Assembly: GCF_009735685.1 (NCBI RefSeq)
Contig: NZ_WHPN01000420.1
Span: 34,722-98,721 of the forward strand
Reading direction: 5' to 3'
Source of the DNA: Streptomyces lycii
Lineage (GTDB): Bacteria; Actinomycetota; Actinomycetes; Streptomycetales; Streptomycetaceae
Length of the DNA: 64,000 bases
The notes below the pieces were generated by a model. That model worked only from the letters and a program-made list of their open reading frames with translations. It was not told the origin of the DNA and searched no databases. Positions within the stretch are counted from its first letter, which is position 1; each line of letters begins with the position of its first letter. Positions 60,194 to 64,000 of this stretch are shown one piece after another. A program made the translations under genes and the position numbers.

Positions 60194-60895
60194 CTACGCC
60201 TTGCGGTGTCCTATCAGCCGCGGCTTCTGCTCCAGCCCGTCCAGGCCGTGCCACGCGAGGTTCACCAGATGCGCCGCGACCTCGGCCTTCTTCGGCTTGC
60301 GGACGTCCAGCCACCACTGGCCGGTCAGCGCGACCATGCCCACCAGGGCCTGTGCGTACAGCGGCGCCAGCTTCGGGTCGAAGCCGCGCGCCTTGAACTC
60401 CAGCCCGAGGATGTCCTCCACCTGGGTCGCGATGTCGCTGATCAGCGAGGCGAAGGTGCCGGTCGACTGGGCCACGGGGGAGTCCCGTACCAGGATCCGG
60501 AAGCCGTCCGTATACGTCTCGATGTAGTCCAGCAGCGCGAACGCCGCCTGCTCGCACAGCTCCCGCGGATGGCCGGCGGTCAGGCCGTTGGTGACCATCT
60601 CCAGGAGTTTGCGCATCTCGCGGTCGACCACGACGGCGTACAGGCCCTCCTTGCCGCCGAAGTGCTCGTACACCACCGGCTTGGACACCCCGGCCTTCGC
60701 CGCGATCTCCTCCACCGACGTGCCCTCGAAGCCCTTCGCGGCGAACAGGGTACGGCCGATGTCCAGCAGCTGTTCGCGGCGCTCCTTGCCCGTCATGCGG
60801 ACCCGCCTGCCCCGTCTGCCACCCCCGGACGCGGGCTTGGACGCGGTCTTGCTCTGCTCGCTGCTGCTTCCATCGATGGCCACGCGGTCAATCAT
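60194..60895 (-). CDS. TetR family regulator
   Basis: A 233-residue repressor. The HTH lies at about residues 37-85 (RREQLLDIGRTLFAAKGFEGTSVEEIAAKAG), after a basic 34-residue leader. Its ATG overlaps the desaturase stop (ATGA), so it probably controls its own operon and membrane-lipid unsaturation through a fatty-acyl ligand. Confidence 0.92.
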   Translation of the reverse strand: MIDRVAIDGSSSEQSKTASKPASGGGRRGRRVRMTGKERREQLLDIGRTLFAAKGFEGTSVEEIAAKAGVSKPVVYEHFGGKEGLYAVVVDREMRKLLEMVTNGLTAGHPRELCEQAAFALLDYIETYTDGFRILVRDSPVAQSTGTFASLISDIATQVEDILGLEFKARGFDPKLAPLYAQALVGMVALTGQWWLDVRKPKKAEVAAHLVNLAWHGLDGLEQKPRLIGHRKA

Positions 60896-61890
60896 GCCGC
60901 CTTGGCGGCATGGTCCTCACGTGAGTTACCGCTCTTGCGCCGGGAGTCGATCCGGGCGGCGCTCGGCCAGCGCACGTCGTACGCCCATCCGGCCTTCTCG
61001 AACCAGCGGATCAGCCGGGCGCTGGAGTCGATCTGGCCGCGCTCCACGCCGTGCCGCGCCGACGTCGGGTCGGCGTGGTGCAGGTTGTGCCAGGACTCGC
61101 CGCAGGAGAGGACCGCCAGCCACCAGACGTTGCCGGAGCGGTCACGGGACTTGAACGGGCGCTTGCCCACCGCGTGGCAGATCGAGTTGATCGACCAGGT
61201 CACGTGGTGCAGCAGGGCCACCCGCACCAGCGAACCCCAGAAGAAGGCGGTCGCCGCGCCCTGCCAGGACCAGGTCACCAGGCCGCCCACCAGCGGCGGG
61301 ATAGCCAGCGACACCACGGTCCAGAGCACGAACTGGCGGGAGATCCGGCGGATCGCCGTGTCCTTGATCAGATCGGGCGCGTACTTCTGCTGCGGGGTCT
61401 GCTCCTCGTCGAACATCCAGCCCATGTGGGCCCACCACAGGCCCTTCAGCAGCGCGGGCACCGTCTCGCCGTACCGCCAGGGGGAGTGGGGATCGCCCTC
61501 GGCGTCGGAGAACTTGTGGTGCTTGCGGTGATCGGCCACCCAGCGCACCAGCGGCCCCTCGACGGCCATCGACCCGGCGAGCGCCAGCGCGATCCGCAGC
61601 GGCCGCTTCGCCTTGAAGGAGCCATGGGTGAAATAGCGGTGGAAGCCGACGGTGATGCCGTGGCAGCCCAGGAAGTACATGCCGGCCAACAGCCCGAGAT
61701 CCAGCCAGCTCACCCCCCAGCCCCAGGCCAGCGGCACCGCCGCGACGAGCGCCGCGAACGGCACCGTGATGAAGAGGAGCAGTGTGATCTGCTCGATCGA
61801 TCTCTTGTTGTCGCCGCCCAGCGTGGCGGACGGAAGAGGGGCGGGATCGGGGGCCTGGGGGGCGTCGATGACTTCGGGACCTGCGGTCAT
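60892..61890 (-). CDS. Acyl-CoA (delta-9) desaturase
   Basis: A 332-residue integral membrane di-iron desaturase. The three His boxes are HRYFTH, HRKHH and HNLHH, with four helices. It introduces a double bond into acyl-CoA for membrane lipids. ATG 61890 has GTGAGG 9 nt upstream; GTG 61905 is an alternative. The operator region lies directly upstream. Confidence 0.94.
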   Translation of the reverse strand: MTAGPEVIDAPQAPDPAPLPSATLGGDNKRSIEQITLLLFITVPFAALVAAVPLAWGWGVSWLDLGLLAGMYFLGCHGITVGFHRYFTHGSFKAKRPLRIALALAGSMAVEGPLVRWVADHRKHHKFSDAEGDPHSPWRYGETVPALLKGLWWAHMGWMFDEEQTPQQKYAPDLIKDTAIRRISRQFVLWTVVSLAIPPLVGGLVTWSWQGAATAFFWGSLVRVALLHHVTWSINSICHAVGKRPFKSRDRSGNVWWLAVLSCGESWHNLHHADPTSARHGVERGQIDSSARLIRWFEKAGWAYDVRWPSAARIDSRRKSGNSREDHAAKAA

Positions 61891-61924
61891 GGGGGTGTAC
61901 CTCACCGAACGGGGGCATGGCTAC

Positions 61925-61950
61925 GGTTGCGTAACCTACGGCATCGTAAG
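61925..61950. promoter_or_regulatory. Probable TetR operator of the desaturase operon
   Basis: CCTACG-GCAT-CGTAAG (61935-61950) is a 6-bp palindrome with one mismatch. GGTTGCGTAACC (61925-61936) is an overlapping near-palindrome. Such tandem GTAA/CGTA sites suit the TetR regulators of fatty acid desaturases in actinobacteria. Confidence 0.65.
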
Positions 61951-62080
61951 TATGGCAGTGCTCGCTCTGCGGTCAACAGGGCTGTGGATAACCCGTGCGG
62001 CTGGGCACTTATCCTGGGGGCGCCGGACAGCGCGGTCCGCACCCCGCCCGAAGTGCTCATCCATGCAAGGAGCCGCACCT

Positions 62081-64000
<1,920 letters not shown>

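Overview
This is a high-GC actinomycete chromosome segment, almost certainly Streptomyces. The third-codon-position GC is extreme, GTG starts and ATGA/GTGA/TGATG stop-start overlaps are common, and the gene set is typical of the genus: DUF397/DUF5753, SARP regulator, Pmt, RpfB-like protein, TamR/Tam and a galTEK operon. No rRNA, tRNA, IS element, prophage or CRISPR array was seen. The window ends inside ppc.

Region 1 (1-9.6 kb): thioredoxin with a SigR-type promoter, a disulfide oxidoreductase, a GNAT protein, exonuclease III, a SAM methyltransferase with an Ala/Lys tail, then a MerR regulator facing a coupled operon of Baeyer-Villiger monooxygenase, alpha/beta hydrolase and SDR. Together these three could turn an alcohol into a ketone, then an ester, then an acid plus alcohol. 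Region 2 (9.6-17.9 kb): a tiny double-glycine-leader peptide gene downstream of a tricorn-like protease, then a cobalt/nickel ECF transporter operon (cbiMNQO) with a promoter overlapped by a palindrome, and a beta-lactamase-fold esterase.

Region 3 (17.9-31.7 kb): accessory and repeat-rich. It holds a 16-bp x16 tandem array, a 107-bp element with perfect 17-bp inverted ends, an SDR with a low-complexity insertion, a 13-bp x10 array, an EamA exporter, a YbaK deacylase coupled to a DUF397/truncated DUF5753 pair, a class B penicillin-binding protein, and a coupled DUF998 - EamA-like - glycosyltransferase - response regulator - histidine kinase cluster. Pmt closes this part.

Region 4 (31.7-49.6 kb): a SARP regulator and an MFS exporter interleaved with housekeeping genes rsmI, a zinc-ribbon protein, tatD, rpf, ksgA, ispE and an ABC-F ATPase, followed by a membrane-anchored PQQ-repeat protein. 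Region 5 (49.6-64 kb): an atypical response regulator, a sodium/solute symporter divergent from galTEK (galactose uptake and Leloir pathway), a second LuxR-type regulator, TamR/Tam (trans-aconitate detoxification) with a clear operator, a VOC protein, a desaturase/TetR operon with an operator, and ppc.

A theme runs through the window. Short tandem repeats and low-complexity peptides sit at the ends of otherwise ordinary genes, and in two cases inside conserved folds.
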